Assembly (NCBI RefSeq): GCF_000382485.1
Contig: NZ_AORY01000004.1
Location: 186,001 to 250,000 of the forward strand
Direction: 5' to 3'
Source: Sphingomonas sp. Mn802worker
GTDB taxonomy: Bacteria; Pseudomonadota; Alphaproteobacteria; Sphingomonadales; Sphingomonadaceae
DNA length: 64,000 nucleotides
Positions 53,819 to 62,514 of the stretch are shown piece by piece (positions within the stretch are counted from its first letter, which is position 1; each line of letters opens with the position of its first letter). The notes beneath the pieces are model-generated. The model did no database searches. It worked only from the letters and a program-made list of their open reading frames with translations, and was not told where the DNA came from. Both the position numbers and the translations under genes were made by a program.

Positions 53819-56800
53819 TCACCCGAACGTGCCATGCAGGTGCCATGTCATGTCGCCGGTTTCGGGGCGCTGGCCGTCGCCGCGGCGGAACAGCCAGAAG
53901 CGCTGGCCCGTCTCGTCCTCGACCTGGAAATAATCGCGTATCGCCTGCCGCTCGGGCGCGCGGCGCCACCATTCGCCCGCGATCCGTTCCGGCCCGTCGC
54001 CGCGCACCACTTGGTGCATCTGCCCGCGCCAGCGGAAACGCCGGGGATAGGAATCGGGCAGTTCGGCCATGACGTGATCGATCGGCTCGGGCCGGCGCAG
54101 CAGCCGTGTCGGGCGCGGCCAGCGCGGGTGCCATGGATGCGGCGTGGCGCGGGTGTCGAGGTGGCGCACGTCGTCGCGCACCAGTCGCGCGCCGGCGTTC
54201 GCCACCTGGTCGAGCGGCGCGGCGGCGGCGACCGAGCGTTCGGGCACGTCGCTCTCGACCGCGCGGGTGCGCCACAAGTGTGATGCGCCGATGCGGTTGA
54301 TGATCGCGTCGACCAGCGCGGCGAGGTCGGGCACCTGCTCCTCCAGATCGCCCGCCATCGCCTCGGGCCCGAGCGGTTCGTCGCGCGTGACGTGGAGCGC
54401 CACTGTTTCGATCCCGAAACCGGGGTCGATCAACTCGACCCGTCGCACCAGCAGCCGCAGCATATGAAGTGGATCGCGCGTCGCGCGCGCAAAGCCGACG
54501 CGGATCGCCTGCACGCTTCCATCGACGCGGGTCAGCGCGAGCACCAGCGCACGCGCGCCGCGGCCCTGCTCAGCCAGCGCCTGCGCCAGCCGGTGGCTGA
54601 GCTGCGCGATCCAATAGGCGATCGGATCGGCCGTCAGGATCGGCTCGGCCAGGCGCTGCGCGACGATCACTGGGTCGCGCGGCACGACCGGCACGACCGG
54701 TTCCGCCACCGCGCCGATCAACTGGTCGAGCCGCGTCGCCACCGCGCGGCCGAAACGGCGGACGAGCGGCGCGCGCGGCATCGCGGCAAGCTGGCCGACG
54801 CGGTCGATCCCCAGCCGCCGCATCAACTCCGCCGCACCCGTATCGAGCCGCAATGCAGTGACCGGATAGTCGGTGAAGGGCGACAATCCGTGCGCAGGGG
54901 GCAGCAGCGCGACGGCCGAGCTGTCGTACCGCGCCAGCGCCCAGGCCGCGGCGGGCGTGTCGGCGATGCCGATACGCGCGTCATAGCCCAGCCGTGCGAG
55001 CAGCCGCACGATTCGCCGCGCCATCGCGCGTTCACCGCCGTGGAGGTGCGCGACCCCGGTCAGGTCGATGAACAGCCCTGCCTCGCCTGAGCTGATATCG
55101 GGCGGCGCGTCCGACACCGATACACCCGGCGACCAGCGTCGCGCCAGTGCGGTCGCCAGCCGGTCGAGCACGGCGCGGTCCCCCGCCGGATCGGCATCGC
55201 GCACGCCGACGTTGGGCGTGGCGGCGCGCACCTGCGTCAGCGCCATGCCCGGCTCGATCCCCAGCATCCGCGCGGCGGGGCAGGCTGCGGCGACCTCCAC
55301 CCGGCTGCCGACCTTGTGGACGGTGACGAGCGGAGCGTGCGCCGGCGTGGAGGGCGGGGTCGCATTGCGGTATGGGGGCGCATCCGCCGGGCAGACCCGC
55401 GCCACCGTACCCGCGGTGCTGCGCCCGGTGTCGAAGAACGGCGCGACCGGCAGCACGCTCGCGACCGCGTCGTTCGACCCGACACGGGCGTTCACCATGC
55501 GCCGTTCGCCGACACCTTTGCCACCGCTTTGTTTGTCCGGGTGCGGGCCATCACCGGGATAGCGGATCGCGACGATGGCGGGGCGAAGCATGAGCGGTGT
55601 GGTGCCCGATGAAGCTTGGTCGCGTCTGTCGGCGGCGCGCTCGACCGGGAGCGCGCCGGTGCTCGCAACCTTTGATGCGACGCGACCATCCGTCATATCC
55701 CGCTCGCATATGCTTGAAGGGTCGGACTGCGCCCTGTCGCCCAAATGGCGAATGTCAGTGCTCGCTAGGCCAAATACATTCGGCACGGCCGGCTGGTTAC
55801 CATTGCAGGTCCGCCGCGAGGCGGCAGCAAGGCGGATCGCTCCGATCGCAGCCGATGGGCTATCATTAAGCGGGGAGGCGGTCAGGGCTGTGACAGCCCC
55901 GGTGCCGACGAGCCGCACTGTTGGAGCGGCAAGATTGACTATGACACTCATCGGTTGCGTTGCGGACAGGTCAGGCCGCGATACGGTGTGGCCGCGTGCC
56001 GATGCGCGATGATCGGAGCGGTCGGCGTCACCGTTAGCCGTCATTGCCAATCGTGCCGCGGCATCTGACCGGCGGTTGTGCGCGGGTAATGGCCCGCCCG
56101 AGGCGGCAAGCGGTGCATGCGGCGGCGGATTACCTGCCGTGCAATGACTGCGGCACGTTGCAGCAAGGTCGATCGAGCCGGCGTTGTGCGCCGCATTTTC
56201 ATCATCCCGCACGGCAGGATCGTCTGCCTGCGAGCCATGACACTGCACGCCAGTCCGGCAACCACATGGTGCCACGAGCGGCGATGTCGTCGTGCACGCA
56301 TCGCCGACCGGATCACGTCGGCGCTGCGCCGAGGTCGGGCGCACGCCCTCGCCACCGAAGCGAATCGCGACCATCCCGCCGGGGGCACCCGGCACCCCTG
56401 CAAAGCCCGGTTCAGGCCAGCCGCTCGACTTTCCGCCATCGTCGCCCGGCAGCCGCTTGAACGCGTGTTCCGCCGCTTCGCTGCGGCGACCCATCTCGCG
56501 CATCGGCGGGCGCTGGTGCGCTTCCATCCGCGCGATCCGCCGCTCGACATCGGCGCGTGTCTCGCCCGCCCAGCAGGCCGACGCGCCACCGGCACGCTCG
56601 TCCTTGCCGGCGAGCGGGCGATCGAACGCGCGCACGTCTTCGGCCGCATCCTCGCTGCGCGCCCAGCGTGCGCCGGGCCGCCAGCCGCTGTTGCGCGGCG
56701 CGTCGCACTGCTTGCCGCCTTGTTCGGCGTCGCTCGCCTGTTTCAGCGCGGCGAGCTCGGCCCCCGTGACGGCGGCGCGTTCAGGCGGCGGCGTGTGCTG

Positions 56801-56866
56801 CCGCTCCGCCCGCCTTATACGGTCGATCGACCAGTTTGGCAGGTAGAGCGATGCGACCCGTTTCAT
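53819..56866 (-). CDS. imuB: ImuB, inactive Y-family polymerase, with large N-terminal insertion
   Basis: A 1015-aa ImuB, a mutasome hub linking ImuA, DnaE2 and the beta clamp. The start MKRVASLYLPNWSIDRIRRAERQ is typical. The Y-family domain resumes at about residue 511 (APLVTVHKVGSRVEVAAACPAARML; GLFIDLTGVAHLHGGERAMARRI) and runs to the C-terminus. Between residues about 30 and 510 is extra sequence that looks disordered, with unusual amino-acid composition and lower GC (about 55340-56780). It includes two related pieces, MVAIRFGGEGVRP and IVAIRYPGDGPHP. The frame is open throughout. Normal ImuB is about 500 aa. The gene overlaps imuA by 86 nt. Confidence 0.88.
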   Translation of the reverse strand: MKRVASLYLPNWSIDRIRRAERQHTPPPERAAVTGAELAALKQASDAEQGGKQCDAPRNSGWRPGARWARSEDAAEDVRAFDRPLAGKDERAGGASACWAGETRADVERRIARMEAHQRPPMREMGRRSEAAEHAFKRLPGDDGGKSSGWPEPGFAGVPGAPGGMVAIRFGGEGVRPTSAQRRRDPVGDACTTTSPLVAPCGCRTGVQCHGSQADDPAVRDDENAAHNAGSIDLAATCRSHCTAGNPPPHAPLAASGGPLPAHNRRSDAAARLAMTANGDADRSDHRASARGHTVSRPDLSATQPMSVIVNLAAPTVRLVGTGAVTALTASPLNDSPSAAIGAIRLAAASRRTCNGNQPAVPNVFGLASTDIRHLGDRAQSDPSSICERDMTDGRVASKVASTGALPVERAADRRDQASSGTTPLMLRPAIVAIRYPGDGPHPDKQSGGKGVGERRMVNARVGSNDAVASVLPVAPFFDTGRSTAGTVARVCPADAPPYRNATPPSTPAHAPLVTVHKVGSRVEVAAACPAARMLGIEPGMALTQVRAATPNVGVRDADPAGDRAVLDRLATALARRWSPGVSVSDAPPDISSGEAGLFIDLTGVAHLHGGERAMARRIVRLLARLGYDARIGIADTPAAAWALARYDSSAVALLPPAHGLSPFTDYPVTALRLDTGAAELMRRLGIDRVGQLAAMPRAPLVRRFGRAVATRLDQLIGAVAEPVVPVVPRDPVIVAQRLAEPILTADPIAYWIAQLSHRLAQALAEQGRGARALVLALTRVDGSVQAIRVGFARATRDPLHMLRLLVRRVELIDPGFGIETVALHVTRDEPLGPEAMAGDLEEQVPDLAALVDAIINRIGASHLWRTRAVESDVPERSVAAAAPLDQVANAGARLVRDDVRHLDTRATPHPWHPRWPRPTRLLRRPEPIDHVMAELPDSYPRRFRWRGQMHQVVRGDGPERIAGEWWRRAPERQAIRDYFQVEDETGQRFWLFRRGDGQRPETGDMTWHLHGTFG

Positions 56867-57557
56867 CGCAGGCCTCCACTGTGAGTTGAAAGGGTTCGCC
56901 GCCGCGCTGGCGGACGAGCGAGACGTGCCAGCGCGCGCGGCCGATGCCGGCGGTGGGGATCGGCGTGCTGGGCGCGGAGCCGACGCGCCAGCGCGTCACC
57001 GCGGCGGATGGCGCGCCGAGCGTGTCGGCACCCTCTCGCGCGTGGCGTTTCATCAACAGCGCGATCGTGCGCCCGCCCTCCGCGGCGAGCTGCAACCGCC
57101 GCGTCGCCGGCATCCCGACGCGGCGTGCCTCGCCGATCACCGCGCCGAGCGCGCGGTGGCGCAATCCTTCCTCCATCAACGCCAGCACCTCGGCATCGTC
57201 GGCAGCCTCGGCGTAGAGCACGCGCTCGGGCGCGAGCCCGACCTGGTAGAGCGCGGGCGCGAACAGGTCGCGGCGGCGCACCACCCACAATATCGGTCCC
57301 CAGGCGCGTGCGGCGATACCGGCCATGAACAGGGTCGCGCTGGCATCGTCGCCCAGCGACGGGGTCGCCGCCGCCACCTCGTGCAGCGCGTCGAGGCGGA
57401 GGCCGTTGTTGGCGAGCCGCGCGTCGATGCCGCCGACCCCGAAGGGCAGCACCGGGCGGCGGCGATGCCCGTCACCTTCAATCTCACGCAGCGTCTCACG
57501 CAGCTGCGCGAGCACGGCAGATTGCGTATCCGGCAGTGGTTCGGCGGGCTGTGACAC
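56781..57557 (-). CDS. imuA: ImuA, SOS mutasome RecA-like protein
   Basis: A 258-aa RecA/SulA-like mutasome component. Features include LPFGVGGIDARLANNGLRLDALHEVAA, a glycine-rich loop near the start, then ILWVVRRRDLFAPALYQVGLAPERVLYAEA and GAVIGEARRVGMPATRRLQLAAEGG. A complete Walker A motif is absent, as usual for the family. It starts with GTG at 57557, 29 nt from a LexA box. It is first in the imuA-imuB-dnaE2 cassette and overlaps imuB. Confidence 0.92.
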   Translation of the reverse strand: MSQPAEPLPDTQSAVLAQLRETLREIEGDGHRRRPVLPFGVGGIDARLANNGLRLDALHEVAAATPSLGDDASATLFMAGIAARAWGPILWVVRRRDLFAPALYQVGLAPERVLYAEAADDAEVLALMEEGLRHRALGAVIGEARRVGMPATRRLQLAAEGGRTIALLMKRHAREGADTLGAPSAAVTRWRVGSAPSTPIPTAGIGRARWHVSLVRQRGGEPFQLTVEACDETGRIALPAKLVDRPYKAGGAAAHAAA

Positions 57558-57585
57558 AGTGGCAATACGACTCGTTGCTGTTGTT

Positions 57586-57600
57586 GTTCCTATTTTGTTC
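57586..57600. promoter_or_regulatory. LexA (SOS) box upstream of imuA
   Basis: GTTC-CTATTTT-GTTC fits the alphaproteobacterial LexA box exactly. It begins 29 nt upstream of the imuA start. Damage induction of the cassette is therefore expected. Confidence 0.92.
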
Positions 57601-57947
57601 TCTTGAACATGACGCTGTCAATCCGCCTCGCGATCGTCATTGTCCCGGCGCAGGCATTTGGATGTGGATATTTTTTGCAGGTCGCATCGCCCGCAGTGCC
57701 GCGTGTTTGCCCGCCGTCAGCAGCTTTGTTGCCGTCCGTGCCGCAACGACGCTTGTCAGCAGCCGTGCGCACCTGCCCGCCCGCCACGATCTTGCCGCGC
57801 CTTGCGATTTGTCGCTCCGCAGTGCTGCTCACCCAGCGCCAGGGGTGCTCTTGAAACATAATTACAAGTGCGACTAAGACGTTTTCGAGCGTTCAATACA
57901 GGATGCACACCGCGGACGCGTGAAGCAGCCGCATGATGGAGAGTGAA
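57601..57947. other. Intergenic region between imuA and the E1-alpha gene
   Basis: This 347-bp gap is between divergent genes. It contains AT-rich patches (near 57665 and 57855) and no convincing ORF. A promoter for the dehydrogenase operon is expected in its right half, where TTGAAACATAATTACAAG occurs near 57852, but I cannot assign -10 and -35 boxes with confidence. Confidence 0.5.
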
Positions 57948-59261
57948 GTGGCGAGCAACGCGCCCAACAATCTGCCAAGCGCCGACATGCCGCGCCAGAA
58001 CATGCCGCGCCTCTCGCTCCACGTGCCGGAGCCGAAGTTCCGGCCCGGCGACGCGGTCGACTTCGCCGACGTGGAGGTGCCGCCCGCAGGCTCGGCACGC
58101 CGCCCCGACACTGCCGAAGCCGCCAGCCAGTTCACCGATCTCGCCTACTCGCTGGTACGCGTGCTGGACGAGGACAACCAGGCGGTCGGCCCATGGAACC
58201 CGCACCTCTCGCCCGACAAGATGCGCCGCATGCTGCGTCACATGGCGACCGTCCGCGCGTTCGACGAACGCATGTTCCGCGCGCAGCGGCAGGGCAAGAC
58301 CAGCTTCTACATGAAATCGCTCGGCGAGGAGGCGGTGGCGGTATCTGCCGCGCACGCGCTCGACGACGAGGACATGTGCTTCCCGTCGTATCGTCAGCAG
58401 GGGCTGCTGATCGCACGCGGCTGCCCGATGGTCGACATGATGAACCAGATCTACTCGAACCGGGGCGACAAGCTGCAGGGCAAGCAGCTGCCGATCATGT
58501 ATTCGGAGAAGCGCTTCGGCTTCTTCTCGATCTCGGGCAATCTGACGACGCAATATCCGCAGGCGGTCGGCTGGGCGATGGCATCGGCGTCGAAGGGCGA
58601 TACCAAGATTGCGGCGACGTGGTGCGGTGAGGGATCGACCGCGGAAGGCGACTTCCACTCCGCGCTGACCTTCGCGACCGTCTACCGCGCGCCGGTGATC
58701 TTCAACGTCGTCAACAACCAATGGGCGATCTCGAGCTTCTCTGGGTTCGCGGGCGCGGAGGCGACGACCTTTGCCGCGCGCGCGGTCGGCTACGGGATCG
58801 CGGGGCTTCGCGTTGACGGTAACGACGCGCTCGCGGTTTATGCCGCGACCGCATGGGCGGCGGAGCGCGCGCGTACCAATGCGGGGCCGACGCTGATCGA
58901 GCATTTCACCTACCGCACCGAAGGCCACTCGACCTCCGACGACCCGACGCAATATCGTTCCGCCGGGGAGCCGACGGCGTGGCCGCTCGGCGATCCGATC
59001 ACGCGGTTGAAGGATCATCTGATCGCGATTCGTGAGTGGGACGACGAGCGGCAGGCGGCGATGGACCGCGAGGTCGCCGAGGAAGTGAAGGCGGCGCAGA
59101 AGGAAGCCGAGAAGAACGGCATCCTCGGCCACGGCCTGCACCAGCCGCTCGACAGCCTGTTCGACGGCGTGTTCGAGGAAATGCCCTGGCACCTCAAGGA
59201 ACAGCGCCAGCAGATGATCGACGAGGAAGAAGCGAGCGGCCGGCCGTGGGCGAGGAAGTGA
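57948..59261 (+). CDS. bkdA1: 2-oxoacid dehydrogenase E1 component, alpha subunit (branched-chain type)
   Basis: Thiamine-diphosphate-dependent decarboxylase subunit of the branched-chain 2-oxoacid dehydrogenase complex. The length (437 aa) and N-terminal LHVPEPKFRPGDAVDFADVEVPP fit BCKDH-alpha rather than the shorter PDH-alpha. The TPP motif is seen as CGEGSTAEGDFHSALTFA through VVNNQWAIS, and the phosphorylation-loop-like TYRTEGHSTSDDPTQYR follows. GTG 57948 has GGAGAG 4 nt upstream; two ATG codons at 57933 and 57936 lack a good ribosome binding site. The E1-beta gene follows 2 nt later. Confidence 0.9.
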   Translation: MASNAPNNLPSADMPRQNMPRLSLHVPEPKFRPGDAVDFADVEVPPAGSARRPDTAEAASQFTDLAYSLVRVLDEDNQAVGPWNPHLSPDKMRRMLRHMATVRAFDERMFRAQRQGKTSFYMKSLGEEAVAVSAAHALDDEDMCFPSYRQQGLLIARGCPMVDMMNQIYSNRGDKLQGKQLPIMYSEKRFGFFSISGNLTTQYPQAVGWAMASASKGDTKIAATWCGEGSTAEGDFHSALTFATVYRAPVIFNVVNNQWAISSFSGFAGAEATTFAARAVGYGIAGLRVDGNDALAVYAATAWAAERARTNAGPTLIEHFTYRTEGHSTSDDPTQYRSAGEPTAWPLGDPITRLKDHLIAIREWDDERQAAMDREVAEEVKAAQKEAEKNGILGHGLHQPLDSLFDGVFEEMPWHLKEQRQQMIDEEEASGRPWARK

Positions 59262-59263
59262 CG

Positions 59264-60325
59264 ATGGACACGGCAGAAGCAGCCCCGGTGGCCACGGGCG
59301 AGGCGGGCGACACCACTCGCATGAACATGATCCAGGCGATCAACTCCGCGATGGACGTCATGATGGCGCGCGACGCGGGCGTGGTCGTGATGGGCGAGGA
59401 CGTCGGCTATTTCGGCGGCGTGTTCCGCGCGACCGCAGGCTTGCAGAAGAAATATGGCAAGACCCGCGTGTTCGACACGCCGATCACCGAGTGCGGGATC
59501 ATCGGCGTCGCGGTCGGCATGGGCGCCTACGGCCTCCGCCCGGTCCCCGAGATCCAGTTCGCCGACTATATCTACCCCGCACTCGACCAGCTGGTCAGCG
59601 AGGCGGCACGGCTGCGCTACCGCTCAAGCGGAGAGTTCACCGCGCCGATCACGGTGCGCTCGCCGTTCGGCGGCGGCATCTTCGGCGGGCAGACGCATTC
59701 GCAGTCGCCGGAAGGGCTGTTCACCCACATGTCGGGGATCAAGACGGTGATCCCGTCGACGCCCTATGATGCCAAGGGGCTGCTGATCGCCGCGATCGAA
59801 GACAATGATCCGACGATCTTCTTCGAGCCCAAGCGCATCTACAACGGGCCCTTCAACGGCCATTGGGATCGCCCGGCGGAGAATTGGTCGAAGCACCCGG
59901 CGGGCGCGGTGCCCGAAGGCTATTACAAGATACCGCTCGGCAAGGCGAACGTCGTGCGCGAGGGCGAGGCGGTAACGATGCTCGCCTACGGCACGATGGT
60001 GCACGTCTGCGCACAGGTCGTCGCCGACACCGGTGTCGACGCCGAGATCATCGACCTGCGCACGCTCGTGCCGCTCGATATCGAGACGATCGAAGCGTCG
60101 GTGAAGAAGACCGGCCGCTGCCTGATCGTCCACGAGGCGACGCGCACCGCGGGCTTCGGTGCCGAGCTGTCGGCGCTGGTGCAGGAGCGCTGTTTCTACC
60201 ACCTTGAGGCGCCGGTGGAGCGCGTGACGGGCTTCGACACGCCGTACCCGCACAGCCTCGAATGGGCGTATTTCCCGGGGCCGGTCCGCATCGGACAGGC
60301 GCTCAAGAAGATTCTGAAGGACTAG
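59264..60325 (+). CDS. bkdA2: 2-oxoacid dehydrogenase E1 component, beta subunit
   Basis: The 353-aa transketolase-like partner of E1-alpha. Conserved parts: MNMIQAINSAMDVMMARDAGVVVMGEDVGYFGGVFRAT, FDTPITECGIIGVAVGMGAYG, PVPEIQFADYIYPALDQL and SPFGGGIFGGQTHSQSPEG, with the C-terminal domain ending AYFPGPVRIGQALKKILKD. The ATG at 59264 lies 2 nt after the E1-alpha stop. Upstream in-frame codons would overlap E1-alpha. Together they give the alpha2-beta2 E1 tetramer. Confidence 0.94.
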   Translation: MDTAEAAPVATGEAGDTTRMNMIQAINSAMDVMMARDAGVVVMGEDVGYFGGVFRATAGLQKKYGKTRVFDTPITECGIIGVAVGMGAYGLRPVPEIQFADYIYPALDQLVSEAARLRYRSSGEFTAPITVRSPFGGGIFGGQTHSQSPEGLFTHMSGIKTVIPSTPYDAKGLLIAAIEDNDPTIFFEPKRIYNGPFNGHWDRPAENWSKHPAGAVPEGYYKIPLGKANVVREGEAVTMLAYGTMVHVCAQVVADTGVDAEIIDLRTLVPLDIETIEASVKKTGRCLIVHEATRTAGFGAELSALVQERCFYHLEAPVERVTGFDTPYPHSLEWAYFPGPVRIGQALKKILKD

Positions 60326-60513
60326 GACGTGTCCTTGCTGCCGGCAAAGACCGTGATCGCCCTGCGGGCGCCCGCTGCGCGGCGGGGTGACTGTCGGCCC
60401 GCGGCGTCGTCGCGCGTCGATCACGATGGTTCCCCATCGCTCTCTCCTTGCTCCTATTCGCGAACCAACATTCACCCCGTCACGGCATTGCCGGCAACAA
60501 GGACCCGTCCCTG

Positions 60514-61860
60514 ATGGCACGTTTCACCTTCAAGCTGCCGGACATCGGCGAAGGCATTTCCGAGGCCGAGATCGTCGCGTGGCACGTCGCGGTCGGCGAC
60601 CGTGTCGAGGAGGACCAGCAACTCGCCGACATGATGACCGACAAGGCGACCGTTGAGATGGAATCGCCGGTGTCGGGCACCGTCGTCGAACTGGCGGGCG
60701 AGGTCGGCGACCAGGTATCGATCGGTGCCGCGCTGGTAGTGATCGAGACCGATACGGCGGAAGGCGGCGAGGCGGAGACGGTTGTGCAGCCGGCGGACGA
60801 AACGGGCAGCGATCTGTCGCCGATGAAGACGGAGGCGGTTGCTCCAACGACTGAGCCGCAACCCTTACCGGCGACCGAGACAAACAACGTCGATGCGGAG
60901 AACCCCGGTGTCGCCGATGCACGCGGTGAAACGCCGGCGTACGAGGCTGCGACGCCGGCACCACGCGCCCCCTCGATCGAGCCGCCCACCACCCCCGCAC
61001 GCGCCGTTCTCGCCAGCCCTGCTGTCCGCGCACGCGCGCGCGATCTCGGCGTCGACCTCGCCGAGGTGAAGGCGGAGGGCGACCGCCTGCGCCACTCGGA
61101 CCTCGATGCGTATCTGCGCTACGGCAGCGGGCAGGGCTATCACGCCCCGCATACCAGCCGCGCACGCAGCGACGAGCAGGTCCGCGTCATCGGTATGCGC
61201 CGTCGTATCGCCGAGAACATGGCTGCGTCGAAGCGCCACATCCCGCACTTCACCTACGTCGACGAGATCGACGTGACCGAGCTGGAGCGCGTCCGTGCCG
61301 ACCTGAACGCCAATCGCGGCAACCGGCCGAAGCTTACCATGCTGCCGCTGATGATCGTCGCGGTCTGTCGCACGTTGCCCGACTTCCCGATGCTCAACGC
61401 GCGCTACGACGACGAGGCGGGCGTGGTGACGCGCTCGGGCCGGGTCCACCTCGGCATGGCGGCGCAGACCGATGCCGGCCTCACCGTGCCTGTCATCCGC
61501 GACGCGCAGGACAAGAACGTGTGGCAACTCGCCAGCGAGATCACGCGGCTGGCCGAGGCGGCGCGCGCGAACAAGCTCAAGCCCGACGAGCTCGGCAACG
61601 GCACGATCACCGTCACCTCGCTCGGCCCGCTCGGCGGCATCGCGACGACGCCAGTCATCAACCGGCCCGAGGTCGCGATTATCGGCCCGAACAAGATCGT
61701 CGAGCGTCCGGTGTTCCACGGCGACGACATCGTCCGCGCCAAGCTGATGAACCTGTCGATCAGCTGTGACCACCGCGTCGTCGATGGCTGGGACGCGGCG
61801 AGCTACGTTCAGGCGCTGAAGAAGCTGCTCGAAACGCCGGTGCTGCTGTTCGCTGACTGA
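60514..61860 (+). CDS. bkdB: 2-oxoacid dehydrogenase E2, lipoamide acyltransferase
   Basis: A 448-aa acyltransferase core of the complex. One N-terminal lipoyl domain carries Lys44 in MTDKATVEME. A Pro/Ala/Thr-rich hinge (about residues 90-165) is followed by a peripheral subunit-binding domain (LASPAVRARARDLGVDLAEVK) and a catalytic domain ending CDHRVVDGWDAA with His420. The ATG at 60514 is 188 nt after the E1-beta stop. No E3 (lpd) gene is seen; the E3 must be shared. A perfect 8-bp hairpin follows its stop. Confidence 0.95.
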   Translation: MARFTFKLPDIGEGISEAEIVAWHVAVGDRVEEDQQLADMMTDKATVEMESPVSGTVVELAGEVGDQVSIGAALVVIETDTAEGGEAETVVQPADETGSDLSPMKTEAVAPTTEPQPLPATETNNVDAENPGVADARGETPAYEAATPAPRAPSIEPPTTPARAVLASPAVRARARDLGVDLAEVKAEGDRLRHSDLDAYLRYGSGQGYHAPHTSRARSDEQVRVIGMRRRIAENMAASKRHIPHFTYVDEIDVTELERVRADLNANRGNRPKLTMLPLMIVAVCRTLPDFPMLNARYDDEAGVVTRSGRVHLGMAAQTDAGLTVPVIRDAQDKNVWQLASEITRLAEAARANKLKPDELGNGTITVTSLGPLGGIATTPVINRPEVAIIGPNKIVERPVFHGDDIVRAKLMNLSISCDHRVVDGWDAASYVQALKKLLETPVLLFAD

Positions 61861-61872
61861 GGGCGAAGGCTA

Positions 61873-61896
61873 GCGCCGCGATGAAGTGCGCGGCGC
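61873..61896 (+). terminator. Hairpin after the E2 gene, possible weak terminator
   Basis: GCGCCGCG (61873-61880) pairs perfectly with CGCGGCGC (61889-61896), starting 12 nt after the E2 stop. There is no T-tract, so it would be a weak terminator or 3-prime end stabiliser. Confidence 0.4.
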
Positions 61897-62276
61897 ACCG
61901 CTCACATGGCCCTTACGGACGGTTAGTTGCTGTACAGTCCGATGAAAGCGCGCGCGACGTGATCCCGCTAGATGGGCGAACACGCCGTACGGGTGACCGC
62001 CCCGGCTGATTGTTCCGCACGCCCAATTGAGGCCGAATTACATCACCATGTCGTAAGTAGTACGCTTGGTCTCGACGAAGAAGCGTCAAATAGGCCGTGT
62101 GACGCTCAATCGTGATCCACTCGACCGTGACCTTTTACGGTAATGAAGAACGCCCTGCCAGCGAGGTCACCGGCTGCGCCGCCGCTCTCGGCCCTGATCC
62201 TTTGGCACGATTGCCCAAGCAACTAAGCGACGACGACAGGGGCGAGGCAGGGCGCACGCCGCTCGGCTGATCGGTG
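61897..62276. other. Intergenic region with no recognised gene
   Basis: This 380-bp region lies between the convergent E2 gene and the small membrane protein gene. No ORF has convincing start, ribosome binding site and codon use. I see no tRNA fold, no repeat array and no clear promoter. It contains modestly AT-rich DNA near 62030-62140. Confidence 0.55.
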
Positions 62277-62420
62277 CTAGACCGCCCGCCCGCGGAACAG
62301 CTGCACCAGCCCGACAATCACGGCCACGACCAGCAGGATGTGGATCAAGCCACCCGCGACGTGAAGGCTGAAGCCGAGCAGCCACAGCACCAGCAGGATC
62401 ACTGCGATCGTCCACAACAT
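62277..62420 (-). CDS. Lmo0937 family small membrane protein
   Basis: A 47-aa hydrophobic protein found by direct translation: MLWTIAVILLVLWLLGFSLH, then GGLIHILLVVAVIVGLVQLFRGR. Two membrane helices with a short HVAGG turn match the lmo0937-type small membrane family. GGAGAG lies 5 nt before the ATG. Such proteins are linked to stress responses in some bacteria, but the function is unproven. The length is normal for the family. Confidence 0.82.
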   Translation of the reverse strand: MLWTIAVILLVLWLLGFSLHVAGGLIHILLVVAVIVGLVQLFRGRAV

Positions 62421-62514
62421 CGGCACTCTCCTTCGTTACGCCAGCGAAAACGTAGACAACGACGGCCGCGTTCCGTGCGCCTGGCAATCTTTCGACATAA
62501 TATCGTTGAGCGGC

